Shown in pieces: positions 33,487 to 45,000 of a DNA stretch of 64,000 nucleotides (position 1 is its first letter; each line of letters opens with the position of its first letter). This stretch comes from Nocardia sp. NBC_01730 (lineage in GTDB: Bacteria; Actinomycetota; Actinomycetes; Mycobacteriales; Mycobacteriaceae). The DNA is taken from assembly GCF_035920445.1 (NCBI RefSeq), contig NZ_CP109162.1, positions 1,240,001-1,304,000 of the forward strand. Reading direction: 5' to 3'. Both the position numbers and the translations under genes were made by a program. The notes beneath the pieces are model-generated. The model saw only the letters and a list, made by a program, of their open reading frames with translations, ran no database searches and was not told the origin of the DNA.

Positions 33487-33711
33487 CCCGAGTCACCCGA
33501 AGCGGTGCACACCAGCTCGGTGCCGGCGGTTTTGGGGTCCCCCTTCGAGGGCACCCATCTTGTAGGCCAATCGCAACCGGCTTCGTCACCGAAATCCTGG
33601 GACGAGATCGAGGAGGCGACATCCATGGCAGCAGCCGAATCCGCTCGGTTCGGCCAATTCGCCGAGCAAACCAACATAGGGCCACACACCATCGAGCATC
33701 GCGGAGGACGC
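33487..33711 (+). pseudogene. Linker fragment of the same regulator family, opposite strand
   Basis: On the plus strand the frame encodes 'GSPFEGTHLVGQSQPASSPK' followed by 'SWDEIEEATSMAAAESARFG' and 'QFAEQTNIGPHTIEH'. This matches, from family memory, the region just before the TPR half of these regulators, which is on the minus strand immediately to the left. No HTH or start is present. The two pieces facing away from one junction at about 33486 suggest an inversion or two truncated copies. Confidence 0.5.
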
Positions 33712-33712
33712 C

Positions 33713-33894
33713 GTGAGCACCGACGGCCGACCTCCATTACGCGGCACTGAACTCCATGCGGGACATCTACGTCGAGATCGACGCCTGGCGAGAGCTGATC
33801 CGGCCAGGAGCAGAGTGGGATCGTGCCTATCGGACGCCGAACTACGGCCGGAACCCCGAGTACTGGTCTGATCCTGCATTCGTCGAGACCTGAG
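33713..33894 (+). pseudogene. Broken small gene (about 59 codons, two frameshifts)
   Basis: A GTG at 33713 has GGAGG five bases upstream and starts VSTD; one extra base near 33725 then shifts into a good coding frame 'ADLHYAALNSMRDIYVEIDA' and 'WRELIRPGAEWDRAYRTP', and a second extra base at the run of A near 33840 shifts to 'NYGRNPEYWSDPAFVET' before TGA at 33892. Codon third positions are GC-rich in each coding frame. It probably was the small companion gene after the regulator. A sequencing error could mimic either shift. Confidence 0.45.
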
Positions 33895-33980
33895 TCGGCT
33901 CGGCGCGGTCGCTGATCCGACTGTCCAGCGTTGCAGCTTTTGTGCCCCGCTGGACACTGTCGGGTCTGATCGTGCCCGTG

Positions 33981-34271
33981 CTACGAGAGATGGCGTTCGA
34001 CCGACTCGATCTTTGTGTTCAGCGTGTTGCTGTGCCCTGGGCGGAGGTCGGCTTTGATGATGATGCTGGCGCGGCCTGCGGTATCCATGACGGCCTCGGT
34101 GGCAGCCTTGATCACCCCCATCACGTCGTCCCAGTCACCCTCAATTTCTGTGAAGCTGGCGGCGGTCCGGTTAGGAAGCCCGCTCTCGCGGATGACCCGG
34201 ATCGCGGCGGCGACATGGGCACCGACGTCCTCTCCGACGCCGACTGGAGTGATCGAGAATGCTGCAAGCAT
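33981..34271 (-). CDS. MTH1187/YqgV-family thiamine-binding protein
   Basis: 96 residues from ATG 34271. 'MLAAFSITPVGVGEDVGAHV', 'VIRESGLPNRTAASFTEIEG', 'WDDVMGVIKAAT' and the end 'RPGHSNTLNTKIESVERHLS' match the MTH1187 (DUF77) family of small ferredoxin-fold proteins that bind thiamine or related molecules. Full length. It is read in the same direction as the TPR regulator upstream, about 30 bases away, so the two may be cotranscribed. Confidence 0.9.
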   Translation of the reverse strand: MLAAFSITPVGVGEDVGAHVAAAIRVIRESGLPNRTAASFTEIEGDWDDVMGVIKAATEAVMDTAGRASIIIKADLRPGHSNTLNTKIESVERHLS

Positions 34272-34303
34272 CGTGGCTGTCTCCTGGTAAGCGGAAGGGC
34301 GAC

Positions 34304-35620
34304 CTACAGGGTACTCAGCAGTGCCTTCGTCTCGGTGCGGAGCGCGGCGACTGGTGCGCAGGTTCGAATGCGTGGGGTGGTTGTGAGCTGGTAGATGCGC
34401 CGGAGATCGTCAACCACTCGAGCGGAGGTCGTTCCTTTGGCATCGGTGAGCACAGAGGTCGCGAGGTCCACCCCCTCGTCGACATCGCCGAAGCGAAGGT
34501 GCAGAGCAGCCAGCTGCGTGGTGCTCAACAGTCGTGATCGGGCATGTTCGTCTGACAGGCTGCGTGCCGTCGCCAATCTCTCGAACGTGTGCTCGAGTTC
34601 GATTCCTCGCTTGAAGGACAGGGCGAACAGTCCCTGCGCGAGGTCGGAGGCCAGCAACTTCTCGCTGTAGTAGGCGCCGAACCCTTCCTCGCAGAGGTCA
34701 GGATGGTCTTCACCTTGAGCCTCGGCGAACAAGGATTCTGCCTCGATGACAGCTCTGATGCATTCGCGGCGGTTTCCCTGTTGCCCGAAGGCGCGTGCTT
34801 TGACTGCTGCGATATCGGCTCGGCGCAGGAGCGACAGTTTGTCGGCCCGGATCGCCGCGATCCCGAGTTTGTCGAGCGCGTCATCGAGACGGTCGAGGTA
34901 GATCGCCTGGCGCGCCATACATGTCAGCAACGCAGTGCGCAACCACCACGGACCGTCATCGCTGACCAACCGCCAACCTTCGCTGAAGTCCTGTAGGGCT
35001 GTGGCGTGGTCGCCGCGGTCGTAATGTGACCACCCGACCACGCGGTAGAGGGTTGCCACCGCTGCCTTCATCTTCCGTTCGACAGGCGGGGTCATCGTAG
35101 CCTCGAGGTACTGCGTGGCGAGGTGTAGCTGTGCTGACATTCCTTCCGAGAGTCCGTGTCCCGCGTCGTCGGCTTGGCGGAACACGCCAGCCCACGCGTT
35201 GACATGTTGTGCGTGTTCGATGCCGACCGTGCGCGGTCGGCTCGGGGCGGTGCGGCGCATATCGGGTTGTGTGTGTGGTCGGGGCAGTGCGGCGAGCGCG
35301 GAAGCGACTGCGATTCCTCGGAGGAACTCCTGCCGGTCCACATCGACCTCCCTAGCAGTCGTGTTGCGCGATGTTCTGTTGTCGATCAGCCCGAGCTCAT
35401 CGGTGCTGGTGTCGAAAAGGCGGCATAGCGCGTTGCGGTAGCGAAGTTGCGGCCAGGAAACTGACCCGTTCACAAGTCTGCGGATGGACTCCTCGGTGTA
35501 TAGCCCGCGGCGTCCGGTGGCTCGTTCGACGAGGTCATTGACCTTCTCGGCGATGGTCGCGTACGTCCATCCGGTCTGCCGAATGTGGTGATACAGACCT
35601 TTGTTCCGACCAGGCTGCAC
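34304..35620 (-). CDS. XRE-type TPR transcriptional regulator
   Basis: 438 residues from GTG 35620; AGGAGG lies about 12 bases upstream and the frame is open to 35677. N-terminal HTH-like region: 'GWTYATIAEKVNDLVERATG', 'YTEESIRRLVNGSVSWPQ', 'ALCRLFDTSTDELGL'. After a linker with 'VDRQEFLRGIAVASALAALP' come TPR-like helices to the end ('MKAAVATLYRVVGWSHYDRG', 'LLTCMARQAIYLDRLDDALD', 'AALHLRFGDVDEGVDLA'). It points away from the megasynthase gene with a 417-base shared upstream region, so it is a good candidate cluster regulator. Confidence 0.82.
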   Translation of the reverse strand: MQPGRNKGLYHHIRQTGWTYATIAEKVNDLVERATGRRGLYTEESIRRLVNGSVSWPQLRYRNALCRLFDTSTDELGLIDNRTSRNTTAREVDVDRQEFLRGIAVASALAALPRPHTQPDMRRTAPSRPRTVGIEHAQHVNAWAGVFRQADDAGHGLSEGMSAQLHLATQYLEATMTPPVERKMKAAVATLYRVVGWSHYDRGDHATALQDFSEGWRLVSDDGPWWLRTALLTCMARQAIYLDRLDDALDKLGIAAIRADKLSLLRRADIAAVKARAFGQQGNRRECIRAVIEAESLFAEAQGEDHPDLCEEGFGAYYSEKLLASDLAQGLFALSFKRGIELEHTFERLATARSLSDEHARSRLLSTTQLAALHLRFGDVDEGVDLATSVLTDAKGTTSARVVDDLRRIYQLTTTPRIRTCAPVAALRTETKALLSTL

Positions 35621-35708
35621 GATGACGGGCCACCTCCTGGACCGCCGGACGGCAGTCGCGTTCGAGCACGACAACAACTTTCAGCCCATTGTGCGGCTCT
35701 TGTCCAGC

Positions 35709-35776
35709 CCGCAGATCGGTTGCGAGGAACCCCGCAAATTGCCCCGCGGACGCAACTGCGTCGGACCCCGCAAATC
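35709..35776. promoter_or_regulatory. CCCGCAAAT direct repeats between regulator and megasynthase
   Basis: CCCGCAGAT (35709-35717), CCCGCAAAT (35732-35740) and CCCGCAAAT (35768-35776) lie in the divergent region between the TPR regulator (35620, minus) and the megasynthase (36038, plus). Such spaced repeats may be an operator for the regulator. No consensus promoter was clear. Confidence 0.35.
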
Positions 35777-36037
35777 CCGGTTGATTGTGAGGGGTTCGAG
35801 TCTACGGGGTTGTTTGCTCTGTTAGTCATTGCCGCCAGGTGTGAACCTCGAATCCTGCTGTTGTGCAGTGCAGCTGAACGGACGGAAGGCAGAAGCAGTG
35901 GCCGTCCGAACGTTCGGGTCCGGTGGCCAATCGCACGTGGTGCACGACTGATGCCGCCGACCCCACCTGATCGATTTCGTAGCCGAGAGGCCCGAGGTGA
36001 TCGAGCTGTGTCCGACCATCAACCGAGGTGAGGTTCT

Positions 36038-39000
36038 ATGACGCGCCCTCCAGCAACGACATCGGTAGCCACCCCAGCCGTCGGGGCGAGCCCACCCGCC
36101 GCCACGGCGTCACCTGCACAGTGGAATAGAGTGCGCCAGCCCTACGATCGCCGTTGCGTCCTCGACCTCATCGCGGCAGTAGTACGTGACCACCCCGACA
36201 TGCCAGCCATCGAAGCGGGCGCAGAGGTGATCAGCTACCGCCAGCTCGACGAGCGTTCCGATCAGGTAGCGCAGCTGCTCATCGCCGTGGGCGCGACCGC
36301 AGGGGACCTGATCGGTGTCTGCGTAGGCCGATCCATTGCCCAGATCACGACCGTAGTTGGGATCCTGAAAACCGGTTGTGCTGTGGTTCCGCTGGATCCG
36401 GCCTATCCGCCGGATCGGGTGGCGTTCATGCTCACCGACTCCGGTGCCGCGATCGTGGTCACCACCGACGACGTCATAGAAGATGGCGAGCTGGCCCCGG
36501 TGTTGCAGCAGGTGGCGGTCGTACTTGTCGACAACGGCGGCACCCCGAACGCCGCCGCCGGTAACAGCACGCGCGTCGACGCGGCCTCGTCACCGGAAGC
36601 GCCGGTGTACATGATCTACACCTCCGGCTCGACGGGACAGCCGAAGGGAACTGTCGTCAGCCATGCCGCGATCGCCAATCTGGTTGCCTGGCACCGCAGG
36701 ACGTGGCTGGCCGAGCCCGGCACCCGTGTGCTGTTGTACTCGCCGATCAGCTTCGACGTGGCCTTCCATGAGATCTTCGCCGGGCTGGCGACGGGCGCGG
36801 TGTTGGTGGTCGTCGACGAGGAAACCCGCCACAATCCGATGGCGCTACTGGACTTCGTTCGTGAACAGCGAATCCAGAAGTGGTACATGCCCTTCGTTGC
36901 CTTGCAGCAGATCGCGCAGGCCGCTGTCACCGGTGAGGCACCCACCGAGCTGGTGGAGCTGATCGTCGGTGGTGAGGTCCTGCGGGTGACCCCAGCGATG
37001 CGGGAGTTCGCGCGTCGCAGCGGCTGCGTGATCCACAACCACTACGGGTCGACCGAGTGCATCGACGTAGCGACATACACCTTGTCCGGCGATCCGGATG
37101 CGTGGCCGACAGTCGTTCCGGTCGGGCGCGCGAACGTCGACAACATGAATCTCTACATCCTCGATCACCGATTGCAGCCGGTCGCGGCGGGAGAGGTCGG
37201 CGAAATCTACTGTGACGGGGACTGTCTGGCCGAGGGCTACCACCGACGGCCCGGGCTGACCGCACAGCGGTTCGTCGCCAACCCTTTCGGGCTGCACGGG
37301 CCTCGCCTCTACCGAATGGGCGACCTGGGCCGATACCGCGATGACGGCACCATCGAGTGCCTCGGCCGGGCCGACAACCAGCTCAAGATCCGCGGGTTCC
37401 GGATCGAGCCGGGCGAAGTCGAGGCCCGACTGGCTGAGCATCCTGCCGTCGCAGAATGCGCCGTCGTTGCCGCGGCGGGTGGGCATGGCGCCGCCCGCCT
37501 CATCGCCTATGTCGTCCCTACGGCTGGCACCGAGGTGACGGAGCTACCGCAAAATCTGCGGGCGGAGTTGGTCGGAGAGCTGCCCGACCACATGGTTCCG
37601 TCCGTGGTGGTTGTCGTGGAGCAGTTGCCGCTGACTCCCAGCGGCAAACTCGACCGCAAGGCCCTCCTGGTGCTCACCGCCCCGGCCTTGGCCCAGGCGG
37701 GAGCGGGTGTGCCGACACGCAGGGCGACGGCGTCTGCCGTGGTGTCCCGAATCTGGTGTCAGCTGCTGGAAGTCGGTGACGTCGACCCGCACAAGTCGTT
37801 CGGCGAGCTCGGCGCGGATTCGTTGATGCTCGTGCACGCTCACCAGCGAATCGCTGACGCCCTGGGGCGCGCTCTGCCTGCCAACGTGCTGTTTCGGCAC
37901 CCGAACATTCACGCCCTGACCGAGTATCTGGCCCGCGACAACGACGGTGACATACCAGCCGCGACGAAATCTCCGACCGAGGGCGATGCAGATCGTGAAG
38001 GACAGGCAGGGGCGATCGCCATTATCGGGATGGCGTGCAGGGTGCCCGGCGCCGACTCGATCAGCCGGTTCTGGTCGAATTTGCGCGATGGGGTGGAGTC
38101 GATCACACCGCTGACCAGTGCTGAACTTGCCGAACTCCCAGCCGAACAGACGCAGGACCCGCACTTCGTGCCGGTGGCCGCCGCGCTGGACGGCATCGAT
38201 CAGTTCGATGCGGAGTTCTTCGGCATCAGCCCTGCCGAGGCGGCGGTGATCGACCCGCAGCAACGGTTGTTCCTCGAGGCCGCCTGGGAAGCCGTCGAGG
38301 ATGCCGGTCTCGACGCCGACCGCGATCGGGTCGGGGTCTTCGCCGGCGCCGCGATGAGCACCTACCTGGTCAACAACGTCCTCCCGGCGGTCGGTCCCGA
38401 TGTGTTCCTGAGCCACCGCAATTTCGACAGCGCCGCCGATATGCGCATCGAGCAGGGCAATGCCGGAGATCACCTGCCGATGCGGGCATCGTTCAAGCTC
38501 GGCCTGCGCGGACCGAGCGTCAACGTTCAGGCCACGTGCGCGACGTCGCTGGTGGCGGTGCATCTGGCCCGTCAGGCGCTGCTGTCGGGCGAGTGCGATG
38601 CCGCGATCGCCGGTGGTGTTTCGATCATCACGCCACAGCGCACCGGCTACCGGTGGCGTGAGGGGCTGATGGTCTCCCGCGACGGGCATTGCCGTGCCTT
38701 CGACGCCGCAGCGGATGGAACCGTGTTCGGCAACGGGCTGGGCGTGGTTGTTCTCAAACCCCTGGCTCGGGCCGTCGCTGACGGTGACCGCATCTATGCG
38801 GTGGTATCTGGATCCGCGGTGAACAACGACGGGGCGGACAAGCCCGCCTACACCGGCCCCAACGTCTCCGCGCAGGCCGAAGTCATCACCCGGGCACACC
38901 GCGACGCAGGCGTCGTCGCCGACGACATCACCTACGTCGAAACCCACGGCACCGCAACCCGATTGGGAGATCCCATCGAGATCTCCGCCTTGACCCGCGC

Positions 39001-42000
39001 ATTCCGCTCCACCGCCGACAGCAAGAGTGCTTGGTGCGCAATCGGATCGGTCAAGACCAACATCGGCCACCTCGACGAGGCGGCAGGCGTCATCGGACTG
39101 ATCAAGACCGCGCTGAGTCTGCACCACCGACAGATCCCGGCGAGCCTGCACTTCGACACGCCCAATCCCCAGGCTGACCTGCCCGGCAGCCCGTTCTTCG
39201 TCAGCACCTGCTTGCGGGACTGGCCCGCCGACGGGCGTGGGCCGCGCCGCGCGGGTGTCAGCTCGTTCGGAATGGGCGGCACCAACTGCCATCTCGTGGT
39301 CGAAGAAGCCCCGCCGCAGCGATCTCCCGCTCGTGAGACTGCGGCGATCGAGCGGGCGGTCCAGGTTCTGCCGATCTCTGCCCGAACCCCCGCAGCGCTG
39401 CGGGCGAGTATCGCCAACTATTACGATCTGCTCGAGCAGTCGCCGGACCGGTTCGCCGATATCTGCTTCACCGCAGCCACCACCCGCCGTCACTTCCCTG
39501 TGCGTACCGCGATCACCGCCACCGATGCCAGCGATGCGATTGCCCAGCTTCGGCAACTCCTGCACAACGGCTCTCCCGCGCTGCCGGTCGAGAGTCCGGC
39601 GGGTGGTCGGATTGCCTTCCTGTGCACCGGATACGGCTCGCAGTATCCGCAGATGGGCCGCGCGCTCTATGACACCGAGCCGGTGTTCCGGACGGCCTTC
39701 AACCGGTGTGACGCGATCGTGGAGCCGCTGTTGGATCGGTCGCTGACCGACTTGCTGTATGGGCCAGCGTCAGTACACGCCTTCGACGACCCGATGCTGG
39801 CGCACCCGGCCCTTTTCGCTATCGGGTACGCGCTGGCCGCGCTGTGGGAGTCGTGGGGCGTTCGCCCGGACCTGCTGATCGGCCACAGTCTCGGCGAATA
39901 CCTGGCCGCCACCCTGGCTGGTGTCCTCACCGTCGACGACGCACTGCGACTGATCGTCACACGTGCCGAACTGGTCGAAACCCGTACTCCACCAGGAACA
40001 ATGGTGCAGGTCGGCGCCGACGAAGCCACCGTCGCCGCTGCGGTGGCGCCGTGGGCGTCGACAGTATCGATCGCAGCGATCAACGGGCCCGAAGCCACCG
40101 TCATCTCCGGTGACTCGCAAGCGATCGAACAGATCGTGACCGACCTCGCCCGCCGCGGAATCGCGACCGTCGCGCTGGCCGTCTCGCGCGCCCTGCACTC
40201 CCCGCTGATGGCGGCTGCGCGTGACCCGTACCGGGTTGCGACCGAATCGGTCACCTACAGCTCGCCGCGCATCGACATCATCGCCAACGCCACTGGCGAC
40301 CTCGCCGAACCTACCGACATGCGCGCCGACTACTGGGTGAACCACCTGACCACACCGGTCCGCTTCACCGACGCCCTCGCGACCGCGGCACGACACGGCG
40401 TCACCACCTTCATCGAGATCGGGCCCAAACCCGTCCTCACCGCCCTTGGACAACGTTGCCTGCCCGGCCCCGACAAGACGTGGCTGCCCAGCATGAACAC
40501 CCGAGACCCGCATGCAGCGATCCACAGCCTGCGTCAGCTGTACCGCAACGGCACCCCACTCGACTGGCGCGGGTTCCACGCCCCATTTCAGCGGTGCCGC
40601 GTTCCGCTTCCCACCTACCCCTTCCAGAGCACACGGCACTGGATCGATCGACCGTCCCGAACTCCGGCCGCTGTCGTCGGTGACCCTCCACGCGAAAAGG
40701 ACATCATGCCGCCGCTTCAATTCCTCGATCTGACCTGGGAACCAGCACCCGAGGGTTCCTCGTCCGCCCCGGGCACCTACGTAGTGGTCGGACCGCCCAG
40801 CGACTTCGCGACCCGGCTCATCGCCGGCCTGCGCGCTCAGGGCACATCCTGCGCCCACATCAGCACCTCCGGATCCGGTTCGATGCCGCAGGTCCAGCAG
40901 CTGAGCACCGAACTCGGCCGCCTGGTGACCCCGGGCATCGGCCTGCACGTGATCGTCGCCGACACCTACCGCAGCAACGACCCGGCCACGTCCCTGCTGC
41001 CGGTCATCGAGGCCGCGCACACGATCGTGACCTTCGCCGGGACACGCCCGGTGGGCAGCCTGTGGATGCTCACCGGCGACAACGACCTGCGCAGCGCGGG
41101 ACTGGCGGCCCTGGCTCGCACCATCACAGCCGAACACCCCGAACTCGCATGTGTTGCCCTGGTCGTGCCCGCGACGCCGACCGCAGCAGACATCGGGGCG
41201 GCAGTGTCCTGCCTGCGGCGGCCCACGAGTGGCGAACAGTTGGCGGTGCGCGATGGCCGCCTCTACCGAGCACGCCTGACCGCTCGCCGGTCGAGCACTG
41301 GCGACGGTGCCGAGATGGTGGACTCGATGCCGATCCGACGCGACGGCACCTACCTGATAACGGGTGGAACCGGCGCGCTCGGCCTGCAGGTCGCGCTCAC
41401 CCTCTCCCGCCGTCGACCGGCGCGGTTGGTTCTTCTCAGCCGCCGGGGCGAACCTGCCGACGACGCAGTGTGGCAAGCCCTGACCGGCACTGGGGTCGAG
41501 GTCGAGGTGGTCCGCGGCGATGTCGCCGACGAAACGATGCTGCGTTCGCTCGTCGACCGGATCGGGCCGACGCTGCGCGGGATCGTGCACTGCGCTGCGG
41601 TCCTGGACGACGGGATCTTCCTGCGGCAGAGCCAGAAGCGGATGGAGTCGGTTCTAGCCGCCAAGGTTCGAGGGGCGTGGCTGCTGCACCAGTTGACCCG
41701 CGATATCGCCGAGCTGGACTTCTTCGTCCTGTTCTCCTCGCTGGCCGCGGTCGTCGGCTACCAGGGGCAAGCCGCCTATGCGGCCGCCAACGGCGTCCTG
41801 TGCGAATTGGCTCGCCACCGCCATCGACACGGACTGCCCGCCCTCGCGGTGAGCTGGGGCAGCTGGGCAGGGAAGGGAATGACCGGTCGCCTCAGCGACA
41901 CCCACCTGGCGCAGATCGAATCCGACGGCGAGCAACTGCTCGACCCGACCACGGCTGCGGCGGCGTTGACGGCTTTGCCCAGTCAGCACCCCCATGTGGC

Positions 42001-45000
42001 GGTCGCGACCATGGACTGGGACCGGTTCGCAGCGACCCGCAGCAACCCGACGCCGGTCCTGGACAATCTCACCAGCGCCGAGCCTTCACCGCCCCTCCAC
42101 CCCGACCTGCCTGGCCGGGCGAAAGCCGTAACCACCAAGGGACCTCTCGTGATGGAGACCGTCACCATGGTGGTGGCGGAGTTGCTGGGGGTCGACGCCG
42201 ATCGCCTCGACCTGCGGCGGGGCTTCAGCGAACAGGGCCTGGACTCGCTGACGGCACTGGATCTGCGCGCGAGATTGCAGACCCGCCTCGGCGTGCGACT
42301 GCCCGCCACCGTGGCTTTCGACCACCCCAACGTGCACAGCCTGGCCGACCATCTCGCCGACCTCGTTCCGCATTTCGACGCAGCCACCGAACCAGACCAA
42401 GCATCCACGGTCGAGCCGGTCGAGCTGACTACGGCGGGGAAGTGCCCGGCAGCCGACGCCCTCAACGACGCCGAGGACCAGGTCGCGATCATCGGGATGG
42501 CGATCCGATTCCCCGGCGCCGACACCACCACCGAGTTCTGGGACCTGCTGTGCGCTGGCACCGACATGGTGGCAACGATTCCCGGCGACCGCTGGGACGT
42601 CGATGCATACTATGACCCGTCACCACACACGCCGGGCAAGATGAATGTCCGCTGTGCGGCCACCCTCGGCGACATCGACAGCTTCGATGCCCGGTTCTTC
42701 GGGATCTCGCCCCGCGAGGCCGCGCGAATGGACCCACGGCATCGGATGCTCCTCGAAACCGTCTGGCACGCAGTCGAAGACGCCGCGATCGACCCGACGC
42801 AGTTGCGCGGCAGCGACACCGGTGTCTTCGTCGGGGCAGACGAGTTCCTCAACGACCACCTGCGCGGCCTCGACGCCGACGACCTCGGCGAGGATCCCTA
42901 CGTTGCGACCGGGGCCACGCTGAGCATGACAGCAGGGAGGCTGTCGCATGCGCTGGGTTGCCACGGCCCGAGCATGGTGTTGGCCACCGCCTGCTCCTCG
43001 GGCTTGGTCGCGGTCCACACTGCCGTAGCGTCGATTCGGCGCGGAGAGTGCGGGCTCGCGATCGTCGGCAGCGGCAAACTGCTGATCGACCCGATGGAAA
43101 CCGTCCAACTGTGCAAGACCGGCGCTCTCGCCCCCGACGGCCGGTCGAAGGCGTTCTCGGCCGATGCCAACGGATTCGGCCGCGGCGAAGGGATCGCCGC
43201 GCTGGTGCTCAAACGACTCGACCGCGCCCTTGCCGACGGTGAGCCGATCCACGCGGTGATCCGCGGGTCCGCCATTAACCACGACGGCCCCAGCTCCGGG
43301 CTGACCGTTCCGAACGGCACCGCGCAGGTCTCGGTGATCCGCAACGCTATCGCCGACGCCGGTGTCACCCCTGACCAGGTCGGCTACGTCGAAACCCACG
43401 GAACCGGAACCCAACTCGGCGACCCGATCGAACTCAACGCCCTCGCGCAGGTCTTCACCGGCCGCCCCCGACCGGTGCTGGTCGGTTCGGTCAAAGCCAA
43501 CATCGGCCACCTCGAGGAAGCCGCAGGCCTGGCAGGTCTCATCAAGACAGTGCTGACCCTGCAGGCGGCCACCATCGCCCCACAACCGCACTGCGAGCGG
43601 CTCAACACCAACATCGACTGGTCCGGGCTGCCCGTGCAGGTGCCGCACGCCACAACGAGCTGGCCGTCCGGGGCACCTCGCATCGCTGGAGTCAGCGCGT
43701 TCGGCATGTCAGGAACCAACGCCCACCTGATCGTCGAAGCCGCCCCATCCCGCCAATCCCCGCCGCGCTCTGGCAGATTCGTCTATCCGGTCTCCGCCCG
43801 CGACCAAACGGACCTGCGCGGCAGCGTCAGAGCCCTCGCTGCGGCCCTCACCGCCGACACCGATCCCTCAGCGCTGGCCTACACACTGCAGGTCGGCCGA
43901 CACCACTACGCCCACCGTCTGGCGATCGTCGCGACCTCCATCGAGGAACTGCGCACCCACCTGCGCGCGGTGCTCACTGACACAGCCGCCGGACCCGAAG
44001 TACAGCGAGGCGGCCCCGACACCGCCGGCTCCGTTCCTGCACCGACCCGCGACGCTGTGAGTACCGCCCGCGCGTGGTGCCAAGGGCAGGCGATCGACTG
44101 GGCAGCCCTGTATGACTCGCCGCCACAGCGGATCAGCGTTCCCGGGTACCCGTTCAGGCGTGATCAGGTTGAGTCGCGACGGCGCGCTTCGGCCCCTGCC
44201 GCAACGTCGGATCCCGCCCCTCAACAGGCAGCTCAGCCGGACCTGGTTGGCAGCCCTGCACTGACACAGCAGATCCACGAGCATGTGGCAGCGCTACTCG
44301 GTTACACACCGGACACCCTCGATCCCTCCGCAGACCTGCAGCAGCTCGGCGCCGACTCGATGATCTACACCCGCATCGGCCACTACCTGCTCGACCAGCA
44401 CTCGATCACGATCACCTTCGACGAACTGTTCGACGAAGCGAACAGCGTAGACGCGATCTACGCACTGGTCACCGCCCGCCAACGGCCCGGACCCCGCACC
44501 AACCCGACGGACAACCACCCGACATCGCCTGTCGCCGCGCCACAGGCCGCCGCAGCCGCTCCGATTCACCGGGCTGGCCCGGGGATGCTCGGATCCTCGG
44601 CGACATCGCCGGAGCCGCTGACCGGCGAGCAAGAACGGTTCGTGCGCGAGTTCGTCTCCGCCTACGCCGATCGGACCGCGAAGTCGAAAGCCGCAGCCGA
44701 ACACGACATGCCGGTGATGGCGAACTGCCGGGCGGGCACCTTCCAACCGGCGTTGAAGGAGATGACCTACCCGATCGTGGCGGCCAGGTCACAGGGCGCG
44801 CGGTTCTGGGACCTCGACGGCAACGAATACCTCGATGTCTCAATGGGATACGGGGTCCACTTCTTCGGCTACAACCCCGACTTTCTCGACGAGGCCCTGC
44901 GTGCCCAGCTCGACGAAGGAGTCCACATCGGTCCGCAAGCCGCAGTATCCGGGCAGGTCGCACGCACGCTGTGCCAGCTGACAGGCACCGAGCGTGCCGT

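Noticed and set aside
37544..39565. 673-codon open frame on the minus strand inside the megasynthase gene
   Set aside because: It mirrors the high third-position GC of the plus-strand gene, has no recognised domain and lies wholly within intact KS/ACP coding sequence.
41062..42615. 517-codon plus-strand frame in another phase of the megasynthase
   Set aside because: Arg/Pro-rich shadow sequence; the real frame shows KR and ACP motifs across the same bases.
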